A stretch of DNA of 64,000 nt from Neisseria animaloris (GCF_900637855.1 NZ_LR134440.1:1984001-2048000); one strand, 5' to 3'. Counted from the first letter of the stretch, positions 34,953 through 44,419 are shown. The notes: generated by a model not told the origin, from the sequence alone. Made by a program: numbers and translations.

Positions 34953-35393
34953 TTATTTCAGTTTGTTTAAATGAAATATGAACACATTTCGTTTGGGGCC
35001 ATTGTTGGTGCTATGTTCTTGTTTGACCGAATAAGGTTTTAGCTCGTCAATTTGAAACTCACCAATATAACGAACATAGCCAGTTTTTTCAGTGTGCTGA
35101 AAAACATATAAAGCACGATTATCGTTTTTGTGTTGAAAAATGGCTTTATTGCCACGTTTCATTTCTTGGTCGCCAGTTTGACCTTCGCCTGAATAATGAA
35201 ATACTTGGCCATTTTTATCCCAGCTGTCATAGTAACCATGCTCTTCACCATGTTCGGGGTTGGTGAAAATAAAAACACTATTAGACTTTAAAGATGGAGA
35301 AATGCCACTTTGGCGACTTCCACCAAACTTATCATGTAATTCTGAACGTTTAATAATGTCATTTGGTTTCAAATCAAAAGGTACTTTATTCAT
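34953..35393 (-). CDS. Stand-alone SRA-like (ScoMcrA-type) domain protein
   Basis: A 146-residue protein. The order RSELHDKFGGSRQSGISPS, VFIFTNPEHGEEHGYYDSWD, GQVFHYSGEGQTGDQEM and GNKAIFQHKNDNRALYVF, then GYVRYIGEFQ, is the pattern of the SRA-type modified-base reader found at the N-terminus of McrA-like HNH endonucleases. Here the protein ends after the domain: no HNH motif follows. It lies between glyQ and glyS on the same strand and is more AT-rich than either. It could be a truncated restriction enzyme or a free-standing reader. Family call is from recall. Confidence 0.7.
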   Translation of the reverse strand: MNKVPFDLKPNDIIKRSELHDKFGGSRQSGISPSLKSNSVFIFTNPEHGEEHGYYDSWDKNGQVFHYSGEGQTGDQEMKRGNKAIFQHKNDNRALYVFQHTEKTGYVRYIGEFQIDELKPYSVKQEHSTNNGPKRNVFIFHLNKLK

Positions 35394-35409
35394 AGTCTTA
35401 AAGCCTGTT

Positions 35410-36315
35410 TTAAGCTGCTTTATCCCTAATCAACGGAAATCCCAACTTCTCCCGGCTCTCCACAAACTTCTGCGCCACAATCCGGCTTAAGGTGCGGATG
35501 CGGCCGATATAGGTGGCGCGTTCGGTGACGGAAATGGCGCCGCGTGCGTCGAGCAGGTTGAAGGTGTGGCCGGCTTTGAGCACCAGTTCGTAAGCGGGCA
35601 GGGCGAGTGAAGTGTCTTCTACTTCCAGCAGGCGTTTGGCTTGGGCTTCGTAGTCGTTAAATTGCTTCAACAGCCATTCGGCATCGGAATATTCAAAGTT
35701 GTAGGTGGATTGTTCCACTTCGTTTTGGTGGTACACGTCGCCGTAGGTAACGGTTTGGCCGTCGGGGGTTTTCGACCACACCAAGTCATACACGTTTTCT
35801 ACGCCTTGCAGATACATGGCGAGGCGTTCGATGCCGTAAGTGATTTCGCCCAAAACAGGTGTGCAGTCGATGCCGCCGACTTGTTGGAAATAGGTAAATT
35901 GGGTGACTTCCATGCCGTTGAGCCACACTTCCCAGCCCAAGCCCCATGCGCCGAGGGTGGGGTTTTCCCAGTCGTCTTCTACAAAACGGATGTCGTGTAC
36001 TTTCGGGTCGATGCCCAGCTCGCGCAGCGAATCGAGGTATTGTTCTTGAATGTCGGCAGGGGCGGGTTTTAAGGCCACCTGAAATTGGTAGTAGTGTTGC
36101 AGGCGGTTGGGGTTGTCGCCGTAGCGGCCGTCTTTGGGGCGGCGGCTGGGTTGGACATAAGCGGCATACCACGGCTCGGGGCCGAGTGCGCGCAGACAGG
36201 TGGCGGGATGGCTGGTGCCGGCGCCGACTTCCATGTCGAAAGGTTGGATGATGGTGCAGCCGCGTTCGGCCCAGAAATTCTGTAATTTAAAGATAATTTG
36301 TTGGAAGGTAAGCAT
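35410..36315 (-). CDS. glyQ: Glycyl-tRNA synthetase alpha subunit
   Basis: A 301-residue Gly[41 protein letters not shown] and [18 protein letters not shown] are diagnostic of the catalytic alpha subunit. It charges tRNA-Gly together with GlyS. It is the first gene of the glyQ-SRA-glyS unit and is divergent from the OmpA-like gene. Confidence 0.98.
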   Translation of the reverse strand: MLTFQQIIFKLQNFWAERGCTIIQPFDMEVGAGTSHPATCLRALGPEPWYAAYVQPSRRPKDGRYGDNPNRLQHYYQFQVALKPAPADIQEQYLDSLRELGIDPKVHDIRFVEDDWENPTLGAWGLGWEVWLNGMEVTQFTYFQQVGGIDCTPVLGEITYGIERLAMYLQGVENVYDLVWSKTPDGQTVTYGDVYHQNEVEQSTYNFEYSDAEWLLKQFNDYEAQAKRLLEVEDTSLALPAYELVLKAGHTFNLLDARGAISVTERATYIGRIRTLSRIVAQKFVESREKLGFPLIRDKAA

Positions 36316-36483
36316 GGTAAATTTGTTGGTATCGTTAGCAGAAATTAAGTGCGTTATTCTACTGTTTTGTCAGGTAGTTGAATAGGGCTTGTCTGTTGTA
36401 TCTGCTGTTAAGTTGGGTATAATGAAAAAGATTTTAAATGTTGTTTAATATGATTTGTTTACTTAGATAGGAGAGAATTTAGG

Positions 36484-37098
36484 ATGTCGGATAACGAAAA
36501 TAAAGAGCAACGTTTGGGACTATGGGTAGCCGGTACGGCTGCTGCTTTGGCTACTGTGGGCGTATTGTTTTTTGCTGCATGGGATCCAGAGGCAAAGCCT
36601 GTTGGTGGTGAAACTGAAGTAGTAAAAGTGGAATCTGACCAGGCAGCATCAGTTGAAATGGTAGAACCTTCGGCTGAACAAACGGCAGCAGCTTTTGCGG
36701 AAGTTGAGGCAAGCAGTCCGGCCGAAGTGGTATTGGCTGCCGAATCCGAAATGCGAAATAAGGTTGATAGCGATGCCAAAGTGATTGTTGAGAATGGTAT
36801 CGTGAAGTTTTATTTTGCAACCGGTAAAGCAGATTTGGCACAAGGTGCGGATGATGCTTTGAAAGATGTGCTGGCCGGTGTGCGTGAGGGCAAGAAAGCG
36901 ATTGTATCGGGTTTTCATGATTCAACCGGTAATAAAGCGAAAAATGAAGAGTTGTCTAAGCAGCGTGCTTTTTCTGTGCGCGATGCGCTTTTGGCTTTAG
37001 GTGTACCTGAATCTCAGATTGAATTGCGTAAACCTGAGAATGCAAAAGGCAGCGGTAATAAGGTCGAGGCCCGCCGCGTAGAGGTGGTATTGGAATAG
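36484..37098 (+). CDS. Membrane-anchored OmpA-like protein
   Basis: A 204-residue protein with a cytoplasmic charged N-terminus, one TM helix (about 13-32, WVAGTAAALATVGVLFFAAW), an acidic periplasmic linker and a C-terminal OmpA-like peptidoglycan-binding domain (about 105-204: VKFYFATGKADL, SGFHDSTGN, NEELSKQRAFSVRDAL). The peptidoglycan-binding Arg region is ARRVEV. It probably tethers the inner membrane to the cell wall. Transcribed alone. Confidence 0.85.
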   Translation: MSDNENKEQRLGLWVAGTAAALATVGVLFFAAWDPEAKPVGGETEVVKVESDQAASVEMVEPSAEQTAAAFAEVEASSPAEVVLAAESEMRNKVDSDAKVIVENGIVKFYFATGKADLAQGADDALKDVLAGVREGKKAIVSGFHDSTGNKAKNEELSKQRAFSVRDALLALGVPESQIELRKPENAKGSGNKVEARRVEVVLE

Positions 37099-37125
37099 TA
37101 TAGAAAGGAATATCATCAAAAATAG

Positions 37126-37165
37126 TAATAAAAGCCTGAGCTTATGGTTGTTTGGGCTTTTATTG
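37126..37165 (+). terminator. Terminator of the OmpA-like gene
   Basis: AATAAAAGCC and GGCTTTTATT form a stem around an 18-base loop, followed by GTTTTC. Confidence 0.6.
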
Positions 37166-37236
37166 TTTTCAAACGGCTTCCATTTATATCTATAAGGACG
37201 GACGTTTTATTTAAGATAGAAGCAGGCATTTGAAGT

Positions 37237-37269
37237 AAAAAAAGCACCGAAATTATTGGTGCTTTTTTA
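37237..37269 (-). terminator. Terminator after tRNA-Asp
   Basis: AAAAAAAGCACC (from 37237) and GGTGCTTTTTT form a bidirectional hairpin eight bases after the tRNA 3' end. Confidence 0.8.
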
Positions 37270-37276
37270 TTTGAGT

Positions 37277-37353
37277 TGGCGGAGTGGACGGGGCTCGAAC
37301 CCGCGACCCCCGGCGTGACAGGCCGGTATTCTAACCAACTGAACTACCACTCC
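37277..37353 (-). tRNA. tRNA-Asp (GTC)
   Basis: A 77-base cloverleaf with acceptor GGAGTGG/CCACTCC, discriminator G and encoded CCA. The anticodon loop CTGTCAC gives GTC. The T-loop is TTCGAGC. It lies downstream of tRNA-Val on the same strand, 12 bases apart. Confidence 0.95.
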
Positions 37354-37365
37354 GCACAAGAAACT

Positions 37366-37441
37366 TGGTGGGTGATGACGGAGTCGAACCGCCGACATTC
37401 TGCTTGTAAGGCAGACGCTCTACCAACTGAGCTAATCACCC
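37366..37441 (-). tRNA. tRNA-Val (TAC)
   Basis: A 76-base cloverleaf with acceptor GGGTGAT/ATCACCC on the genomic strand, discriminator A and encoded CCA. The anticodon stem-loop CTGCCTTACAAGCAG gives TAC. Probably cotranscribed with tRNA-Asp. Confidence 0.95.
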
Positions 37442-37507
37442 GTGTCGCTGTAAGAACGTAATTAAACCAAAACTTGATAATTGATGCAAGCGGTTTTTTT
37501 TAAGGTT

Positions 37508-39490
37508 TTATTGGTTTCCTTGTAATGACCAGTTTTCAAAGGAAATTATTTTATCTTTTTTCCCTGCTACAACCAGAATATCGTTTGCTTCCAAGCAGAA
37601 GTTTTCATCAAATTCTTCAATACGGTGAGTATGGCGGCGCACAAACAACAGTTTTATATTGAGATGCTTGAGTGGAAGCTCGTTCGTGTTTTTACCGATG
37701 GCATAGGCTTCGTCGGTAAGGGTAAATGCATAACGGCTGATGCTGTTGCTTTCGTCGTAGAAACCGGATTCGTCATCACTGCCGACAAACAAATCTTCCA
37801 GTATGGCATAGCGGCTGCGGCGGATGTTCATGATGGTTTGATGAACATGTTGATACGATAATCCTGCACCCAACATCGCATATGAGGCGAGTGCGAGGCT
37901 GGTTTCTTTGGTGTCGGATACTGCTTCTTCCGCTCCCATGTGGGTGAAAACTTGCAGGTAATCGTCGCTAACGGCACGTACGTGCACGGGCATGGTGGGG
38001 TGAAGCCTCATAATATTATCGAGTACATGTTGGGTTTCGAGCATGTTGTTGAGCGTGATAACGACCATTTTTGCACGGCTGAGACCGGCGGCTTCGAGTA
38101 CTTCGCGCCGTTTGGCATCGCCGAAAGAAACCGGCTCACCCGCGCTTCGGGCAATTTGTACGCGCTCGGCATCCAAATCAAGCGCGTAATAGGGGATGTT
38201 GTCTTGGGCGAGAATACGGCCTATAGTTTGTCCGCCGCGTCCATAGCCGATAATCAACACATGGTCGGATTTGCTCATGGTGGCGATTAACATGTTTTGC
38301 AGGTCGACGGCTTTCATGTCCCAATTCGATTTCACCAATTTATTCACGAGCTTGTCGCTGCCATTCAAAATAAACGGTGCAATAATCATGGAAAGCAAGA
38401 TGGCGGCGGTGGCTGCTTGCTCCAATTCAGTGGAAACCATATCGATTTTGCTAGAAACCGCCAGCATAACAAAACCAAATTCCCCGCCTTGTGCCAGATA
38501 GAAAGCGGTTTTCATACTGTCGCCGACGGTATAGCGCATACGGTAGGCAATCAGAAAGATAATTAACGCTTTGAGGGCAATCAAAATGCCGAGTAATATG
38601 AATACAAGCTGCCAGCCGTCAACCAAGGCTTGAATATCCAGTTTCATGCCGACGGTGATAAAGAAAAAACCGAGCAGGATATCGCGAAACGGACGGATAT
38701 CGTCTTCCACTTGGAAGCGGTATTCTGTTTCCGAAAGCAGCATGCCTGCCACAAATGCACCGAGAGCCAACGAAAGACCTTCTAGTTCGGTCAGGTAGGC
38801 CACACCCAAAGTAACGAGCAATACGTTAATCATGAAGAGTTCGGATGATTTGCGTTTGGCAACCATGCGGAACCACGGGGTCATAATGCGGCTGCCGACA
38901 AAGAACAATACGCCGAGGGTTGCTATCATTTTTAAGGCGGCCAAACCCAGTTCCAGCCACAGGTTGCCGCTGTTGCCGCCGGCAAGAGCAGGCAAAAGAA
39001 TCATGAGCGGAACCACGGCGATGTCTTGCATCAACAATACGCCCATTGCCATTTGGCCGTGAGATTGGCCCAATTCGGTTTTTTCGGAAAGAATACGGCT
39101 GACAATGGCGGTGGAAGACATGGTCAACGCGCCGGCAACGGCAAAAGCCCAGTTAAATTTAGTGCCGCTTGCCAATAAAATACCGATAACTGCCAAGATG
39201 GTGATCACAACTTGCATGCCGCCCAAACCGAACACCAAGCGTCTCATGGCTTTGAGTTTGGGTAGGGAGAATTCCAAACCGATGCTGAACATCAGGAATA
39301 CAATACCGATTTCACCCAAATAGTCGGTCGCCTCGCTTTTCGGAATCAGATGGAGTACGCTGGGGCCAGCCAGAAAACCTGATAATAAATAGCCGAGCAT
39401 GGAAGGAATGTTGAATTTGCGGCAGATTATAACGGCAATAACCGCAACCAGTAGCACGATAACGATAGGAGCGAGGGAAATGGTGTGCAT
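37508..39490 (-). CDS. KefB/KefC-type CPA2 K+/H+ antiporter
   Basis: A 660-residue protein. Residues 1-390 contain about 12 TM helices of the CPA2 exchanger family (MLGYLLSGFLAGPSVLHLIP, IGIVFLMFSIGLEFSL, LAQGGEFGFVML). A TrkA-N/RCK domain follows (about 410-530: HVLIIGYGRGGQTIGRILAQ), then a TrkA-C domain (to the end). It likely exports K+ in exchange for H+; glutathione-adduct gating as in Kef is possible but not shown. It stands alone. Confidence 0.9.
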   Translation of the reverse strand: MHTISLAPIVIVLLVAVIAVIICRKFNIPSMLGYLLSGFLAGPSVLHLIPKSEATDYLGEIGIVFLMFSIGLEFSLPKLKAMRRLVFGLGGMQVVITILAVIGILLASGTKFNWAFAVAGALTMSSTAIVSRILSEKTELGQSHGQMAMGVLLMQDIAVVPLMILLPALAGGNSGNLWLELGLAALKMIATLGVLFFVGSRIMTPWFRMVAKRKSSELFMINVLLVTLGVAYLTELEGLSLALGAFVAGMLLSETEYRFQVEDDIRPFRDILLGFFFITVGMKLDIQALVDGWQLVFILLGILIALKALIIFLIAYRMRYTVGDSMKTAFYLAQGGEFGFVMLAVSSKIDMVSTELEQAATAAILLSMIIAPFILNGSDKLVNKLVKSNWDMKAVDLQNMLIATMSKSDHVLIIGYGRGGQTIGRILAQDNIPYYALDLDAERVQIARSAGEPVSFGDAKRREVLEAAGLSRAKMVVITLNNMLETQHVLDNIMRLHPTMPVHVRAVSDDYLQVFTHMGAEEAVSDTKETSLALASYAMLGAGLSYQHVHQTIMNIRRSRYAILEDLFVGSDDESGFYDESNSISRYAFTLTDEAYAIGKNTNELPLKHLNIKLLFVRRHTHRIEEFDENFCLEANDILVVAGKKDKIISFENWSLQGNQ

Positions 39491-39596
39491 GGTGAGCCAG
39501 TGTCAGTTAGAGGGCAGGGAAGGGAAATTTTAGTTTGTAATCAGGTCAAACCCAAATTATAACGGGTTTTATCTTAAAATTGATTTGTCTGAAACA

Positions 39597-39630
39597 AGAG
39601 GCCGCCTGAAAATTTTTCAGACGGCCTCTT
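39597..39630. terminator. DUS-variant dyad terminator
   Basis: AGGCCGCCTGAA (one mismatch to DUS, 39599-39610) and a full inverse DUS (39616-39627) form the stem; it ends fabG. Confidence 0.7.
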
Positions 39631-39646
39631 GCCTATTTCGACATGG

Positions 39647-40393
39647 TTAAGGCATCAGCATACCGCCGTTTACATGCAGGGTTTGCCCGGTGATGTATTT
39701 GGCTTGGTCGCTGGCCAAGAACAATACCGCATCGGCGATATCCTGTGCTTCACCAAAACGGCCCAGTGAGGTTTGGGCTGTAAACATTGCACGCTGTTCT
39801 TCGGGCAGGGCGCGGGTCATGTCGGTATCGATAAAGCCGGGAGCGACACAGTTTACCGTGATGCCGCGGCTGCCGACTTCACGGGCCATAGATTTGGAGA
39901 AACCGATTAAGCCGGCTTTGGCTGCGGCGTAGTTGGTTTGGCCGGCGTTGCCCATGGCACCTACCACGGAAGTGATATTGATCACGCGGCCGCTGCGCTG
40001 TTTCATCATGCCGCGTAAAACGGCTTTACTGGCACGGAATACGGATTTCAAATTGACTTGCATGATTTCATCCCACTCTTCTTCTTTCATGCGCATCAAC
40101 AAGTTGTCGCGGGTAATGCCGGCATTGTTCACCAGAATATCCAGTTTGCCGAATTCTTTTTCGATTTCTGCAATCAGGGTTTCAATGCTGCCTTCTTCGG
40201 TTGCATTTAAAGCACGGCCTTTACCGTTCCATTTTGCCAAGCGTTCGCTGATGGCGTTTGCGCCGTTTTCAGAAGTGGCCGTACCAATCACTTTTGCTCC
40301 TGCGGCGGCTAAAGTGTCGGCGATGGCCGCACCGATACCGCGTGATGCACCGGTAACTAAAGCGACTTTGCCGCTTAAATCTTGTGAACTCAT
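39647..40393 (-). CDS. fabG: 3-oxoacyl-ACP reductase FabG
   Basis: A 248-residue SDR reductase. GASRGIG (NADP binding), NNAGITRDNLLMRM, ITSVVG and YAAAK (catalytic Ser-Tyr-Lys) are all present. It reduces 3-ketoacyl-ACP in fatty-acid elongation. AAGGAAATACTA precedes the ATG. Follows fabD on the same strand with 270 bases between. Confidence 0.97.
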   Translation of the reverse strand: MSSQDLSGKVALVTGASRGIGAAIADTLAAAGAKVIGTATSENGANAISERLAKWNGKGRALNATEEGSIETLIAEIEKEFGKLDILVNNAGITRDNLLMRMKEEEWDEIMQVNLKSVFRASKAVLRGMMKQRSGRVINITSVVGAMGNAGQTNYAAAKAGLIGFSKSMAREVGSRGITVNCVAPGFIDTDMTRALPEEQRAMFTAQTSLGRFGEAQDIADAVLFLASDQAKYITGQTLHVNGGMLMP

Positions 40394-40619
40394 TAGTATT
40401 TCCTTTTTTCAGTTAGTTTCAGACGGCCTTATACCATAATTGGAGCAGTTTATCTAATTGTCTATGATAGACGGAAAAGTGTGCTGTTTCTGACATGGTC
40501 GACATTGACCGGGAGGATTGTTTATGAGGCCGTCTGAAAAAGCATGTGGGTACGTAGAAATGTTGTTTGAAAAAGACGGCAATCATGGACGGCAGTTGTT
40601 TTTTCGATTACAGATATAA

Positions 40620-40659
40620 TTTTCAGACGGCCTCTGTTAGGGAGAGGCCGTCTGAAAGT
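40620..40659. terminator. 15-bp outward DUS dyad after fabD
   Basis: TTTCAGACGGCCTCT and its complement surround GTTAGGG, immediately after the fabD stop. It would separate fabD from fabG transcripts at least partly. Confidence 0.6.
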
Positions 40660-40667
40660 TTAACCGA

Positions 40668-41600
40668 TCAATTGTTGTGTGCGGCGATAAACGCTTCAAC
40701 CTGCGCAGCATCGGTTAAGGCTGTACATGATGCCTCTTTGTTGATGCGTTTGGCCAATCCGGCCAATACCTTGCCGGGCCCGCATTCGGCAGATTGGGTA
40801 ATGCCGTCTGAAACCAAGGCGTTGACTGTTTCTGTCCAACGCACAGGGCTGTAGAGTTGGCGGACCAATGCATCTTTGATTTGGTCGGCATTGTCGTAAG
40901 CGGCAACGTCTGCATTATGGATTACGCGGATTTGCGGTTGTTTGACAGTTACGTTTTTCAGTGCTTCGGCCAATTTTTCAGCAGCAGGTTTCATCAGGCT
41001 GCAATGCGACGGCACCGACACGGGAAGGGGCAGGGCGCGTTTGGCTCCTTGTTCTTTTGCCAGATTCATGGCACGTTCCACAGCGGCAATGCCGCCGGCG
41101 ATGACCACTTGCCCGGGAGAGTTGAAATTAACCGCTTCTACTACTTCGCCTTGTGCAGCATCGGTACAGACTTGGCGTACGACATCATCATCCAAGCCTA
41201 AAATCGCTGCCATTGCACCTTCTCCTTGCGGTACGGCATTTTGCATCAACTCGGCACGCAGGCGGACGAGTTTGACGGCATCGGCGAACTCCAACGCACC
41301 CGCTGCAACCAGCGCGGTGTATTCGCCCAAGCTGTGGCCCGCAACCACAGAGGGTGTTTTGCCGCCGGCTTCCAAATAGGCACGGTAAGCGGCAACGCCA
41401 GCAGCCAGCATCAAAGGTTGGGTATTGACGGTTTCATTAATGGGAGCGGTATCTTCTCCGTTTATCATCGCCCATAAATCTTGGCCGAGGGCAGCAGATG
41501 CTTCGTCAAATGTGGCTTTCACGGTAGCATTGCCTGCAAAGCCGTTCATCATGCCGAGACTTTGCGAGCCTTGGCCGGGAAAGAAGAATGCAAAAGACAT
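40668..41600 (-). CDS. fabD: Malonyl-CoA:ACP transacylase FabD
   Basis: A 310-residue FabD with FPGQGSQSLGMM at the N-terminus, catalytic Ser in GHSLGEYTAL and His in SVPSHCSLM. It loads malonate on acyl carrier protein. AAAGGAATATC precedes the ATG. It starts nine bases after the CSD/DUF1294 gene stop, so both are likely in one mRNA with fabH. Confidence 0.97.
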   Translation of the reverse strand: MSFAFFFPGQGSQSLGMMNGFAGNATVKATFDEASAALGQDLWAMINGEDTAPINETVNTQPLMLAAGVAAYRAYLEAGGKTPSVVAGHSLGEYTALVAAGALEFADAVKLVRLRAELMQNAVPQGEGAMAAILGLDDDVVRQVCTDAAQGEVVEAVNFNSPGQVVIAGGIAAVERAMNLAKEQGAKRALPLPVSVPSHCSLMKPAAEKLAEALKNVTVKQPQIRVIHNADVAAYDNADQIKDALVRQLYSPVRWTETVNALVSDGITQSAECGPGKVLAGLAKRINKEASCTALTDAAQVEAFIAAHNN

Positions 41601-41609
41601 GATATTCCT

Positions 41610-42848
41610 TTAATTTTTCAAAAATGAAGCAATCGGATTATCGGTGTAATGTATCAGTATGGCGTAGGTGATGGCAATATTTAAGACGGCCACCACCCAA
41701 AATATGCGGATAAAAGAAGTTTTACGGGTTTTATGGTTGAATAAGGCGCGGGCCAGCAAAGCTCCCGGCCAGCCGCCGATTAAGCCGATTTGGTGCAGTT
41801 TTTGTTCCGGTATACGGCCGATATAGCCGCTGTCCGGTTTTTGGGATTGGGTAACGGCAGTTTGTTTGTCGTTACGGTAAAGCCAAAATGCTGCGATGCT
41901 GGCCAATAGATAAACAATGGCCAGTTTAACGGAAAAGAAGGCAACCGCCAGCAGATAGGCCGTGCCGGGAGCACCGAAGCACAACAATTTTTTCATATTT
42001 AAATTAAAGCCGTGGGAATCGTAGGGGCGGTCGGAGAATAAGGATGCTTCATGCCCTCTTAAAACCACTTTAATCGCTTTTTGCGGTTCGCCGCCTATGG
42101 GCCGGTTGCAATAAAAGCTGACCGGCTGGCCCACTTGAGGGCGGTGGGTAGAGTAATGGAAGGCGGAAATATGGAAGAAAACGGCTTGGCCGCGTTCGTC
42201 GGCGTGGATGAAGCCGTAACCCTTTTCATCGTCCCAACTGACAATATGCCCACTCAGCACTTTGTTGTGAGGCAAGGGTTTGGCTGCACTGTAAGCAGGT
42301 TTGATCGGGTGTTCCGGTTGGGTTTCCGATGGAGAAGCAACGGTAGGAAGTGTTTCCGGCGGTAGCATGATTTCGGGGGGTACTTCCAGGCTTGCAGGTT
42401 CTTTTTCAATAATGTCGATTTCGGTCATCAACCATTGGCCGTTGCTGTGCTTGACGAGCCGGCCTTCCAGAGTTTCCCCTTCTTCGGGAACACGGGTTTG
42501 ATCATTTAGAAACTGCCCGAGTATAAATATCGGAGTGGTTTTCTGAATGTTGTGGATGCCGTAACCGCCGTTTTGTTGAAAATCCCATTCGGCCAGAGAT
42601 ACTTCGGTTCGTTCGTTTTCCACTAGAGGAGGCAGCAATGCGACGGATTTTGCACACAGGCGGTTTTTTTCGTCGTAGAAAAGATCGAAGCTGATCCGGT
42701 CGCCGCTGGCAGGAAGCAGATAATCCAAACTCAGCGAACGTGCGTCTATATAGATACGCTGTCCGCCGTGATCGTCGGATAGAATGGATCCGCGTTGAAG
42801 TTCCCTGAACCAGTGGGTTACCGTGCCGTAATGTGTTTGTTTATTCAT
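41610..42848 (-). CDS. Cold-shock domain-DUF1294 membrane fusion protein
   Basis: A 412-residue protein. Residues 5-70 (GTVTHWFRELQRGSILSDD) resemble a divergent cold-shock/OB fold. Residues 195-265 are a clear cold-shock domain (GHIVSWDDEKGYGFIHADE, AVFFHISAF). The last 130 residues hold three to four TM helices of DUF1294 (HQIGLIGGWPGALLARALFN). Thus a nucleic-acid-binding part is tethered to the inner membrane. It sits between fabH and fabD, a position held by no such gene in typical fab clusters. Function unknown. Confidence 0.85.
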   Translation of the reverse strand: MNKQTHYGTVTHWFRELQRGSILSDDHGGQRIYIDARSLSLDYLLPASGDRISFDLFYDEKNRLCAKSVALLPPLVENERTEVSLAEWDFQQNGGYGIHNIQKTTPIFILGQFLNDQTRVPEEGETLEGRLVKHSNGQWLMTEIDIIEKEPASLEVPPEIMLPPETLPTVASPSETQPEHPIKPAYSAAKPLPHNKVLSGHIVSWDDEKGYGFIHADERGQAVFFHISAFHYSTHRPQVGQPVSFYCNRPIGGEPQKAIKVVLRGHEASLFSDRPYDSHGFNLNMKKLLCFGAPGTAYLLAVAFFSVKLAIVYLLASIAAFWLYRNDKQTAVTQSQKPDSGYIGRIPEQKLHQIGLIGGWPGALLARALFNHKTRKTSFIRIFWVVAVLNIAITYAILIHYTDNPIASFLKN

Positions 42849-42946
42849 TTTTATCTTTAAAATTATTTATTTCAATCAGGAGTATATTCCTCGGTTTCCG
42901 TGTAGCCGTCTTAAAGAAGTACTCCTGAGTGCTCCTATGTAAACGG

Positions 42947-43912
42947 TCAGTATTTTAATAATACTGCCCCCCACGCAAAACCACCGCCGATACCTTCCAA
43001 CAGCAGGTGCTGTCCGCGTTTGATCTGCCCGCTTTTAATACCGTTATCCAAGGCTAAAGGAATGGATGCGGCGGATGTGTTGCCGTGTTCTTGAACGGTC
43101 AGTATGACTTTATCCATGCTCAGGCCGAGATGTTTGGCCGTGCTTTCAATAATGCGTTTGTTGGCTTGATGCGGCACAATCCAATCAATTTGTTCGGCGG
43201 TGTAGCCGGCTTCGGTAATAACATCGTCGGCTACTTTTGCCAGCATTTTAACGGCAAATTTGAATACGCCGGGGCCGTCCATTTTTAGAAACGGCGTACC
43301 GCAAATCTGTCCGTTGGCAATTTGACCGGGTGTGTTTAGAAGATCGATATAATCGCCGTTGGCTTGTAATTTGCTGTGGATAATACCCGGTTCGCCGGCT
43401 GCACCGAGTACTGCTGCTCCTGCGCCGTCACCGAATAGAACGCAAGTGGTGCGGTCGTTCCAATCCAAAATGCGGCTGAAAATTTCCGCACCGATAACCA
43501 GCACTTTTTCAGCCATGCCGCTTTTAATATAGGCGTTGGCCGTTGACAATGCATACATAAACCCTGCGCACACCGCTTGTACGTCGAATGCGGGGCAGCT
43601 TGTGCCTGCGATGCCGAGTTTTCTTTGAATAATGGTAGCGGTGGAAGGGAACTGCATATCCGGTGTGGAGGTGGCCACAATAATCAAGTCGATTTCTTCC
43701 GCACCGATGCCTGCGTCTGCCAATGCACGGCGGGCGGCTTCTGCGCCCAGGTCGCTGGTTTTCTCGCCATCGTCTGCAATGTGGCGGAACTTAATGCCGG
43801 TGCGGGTAGTAATCCACTCGTCCGATGTGTCCACTTTTTTGGCTAAGTCATCATTGCTGACGCGGTTTGCGGGTAAATAGCTACCTGTTCCGAGAATTTT
43901 GGCATATCGCAT
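42947..43912 (-). CDS. fabH: 3-oxoacyl-ACP synthase III FabH
   Basis: A 321-residue ketoacyl synthase III. The catalytic triad is visible as Cys in [13 protein letters not shown], His in PHQANKRI and Asn in EHGNTSAAS. It condenses acetyl-CoA with malonyl-ACP to start fatty-acid synthesis. It is first in the fabH-CSD-fabD order; plsX is not in the window. Confidence 0.97.
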   Translation of the reverse strand: MRYAKILGTGSYLPANRVSNDDLAKKVDTSDEWITTRTGIKFRHIADDGEKTSDLGAEAARRALADAGIGAEEIDLIIVATSTPDMQFPSTATIIQRKLGIAGTSCPAFDVQAVCAGFMYALSTANAYIKSGMAEKVLVIGAEIFSRILDWNDRTTCVLFGDGAGAAVLGAAGEPGIIHSKLQANGDYIDLLNTPGQIANGQICGTPFLKMDGPGVFKFAVKMLAKVADDVITEAGYTAEQIDWIVPHQANKRIIESTAKHLGLSMDKVILTVQEHGNTSAASIPLALDNGIKSGQIKRGQHLLLEGIGGGFAWGAVLLKY

Positions 43913-44039
43913 AGCGTGGTCTTTACTTTAAATGAATGGTTGTTTCGCAGGAGAAGAGGTATTGTAAGGTAATTTTTAAGATTTTCCTAACGGTAAATCA
44001 ACAGGACTGCATGTTTTATGGTTATTGTTTCAAAAAGGT

Positions 44040-44051
44040 TTTCAGACGGCA
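44040..44051 (-). repeat. AT-type DUS
   Basis: ATGCCGTCTGAA on the minus strand, the less common dialect in this genome. Confidence 0.8.
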
Positions 44052-44069
44052 TTTGCTGGAAATAGAATC

Positions 44070-44098
44070 AGGCAGCTTGTTTGAGCCAAGCTGCCTGA
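44070..44098. terminator. Hairpin after tRNA-Pro with Simonsiella-like DUS arms
   Basis: AGGCAGCTTG pairs with CAAGCTGCCT. The right arm, AAGCTGCCTGAA, matches the AG-simDUS AGGCTGCCTGAA at 11 of 12 positions. It lies just past the 3' end of tRNA-Pro. Confidence 0.5.
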
Positions 44099-44104
44099 AA
44101 TATT

Positions 44105-44181
<77 letters not shown>

Positions 44182-44314
44182 AATAAGGCGCGTATTATAG
44201 GGAAATCGGATGGGATTGACAAGTTGGAAATTGATTGCGGTGTTTGTTTGAGGAATACGGCCTCCGAACCTGATAGCAAAATATGCGTTAAGTCCAAATA
44301 ATAAGGAGGGTGCT

Positions 44315-44419
44315 ATGTCGATAAATCATTTGAGGTTTTTAGATAGATACAGAGGGATTAAATTTGCAGGCTGTATGGCGCAGTGTTTCGGTTTGAGTGA
44401 GGAAGAAAAGGCCGTCTGA
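44315..44419 (+). CDS. Candidate 34-residue protein ending in a DUS
   Basis: ATG at 44315 follows a perfect AAGGAGG site. The frame (MSINHLRFLDRYRGIKFAGC onward) runs 34 codons and stops at the TGA of a DUS (KAV-stop). Two Cys and several aromatic and basic residues are present. There is no family match I recognise. It may be a real small protein or the remnant of a longer one. Confidence 0.4.
   Translation: MSINHLRFLDRYRGIKFAGCMAQCFGLSEEEKAV

Noticed and set aside
37277..37441. tRNA pair as a phage or island attachment site
   Set aside because: No integrase, no direct repeat of the tRNA 3' end and only housekeeping genes beside it.
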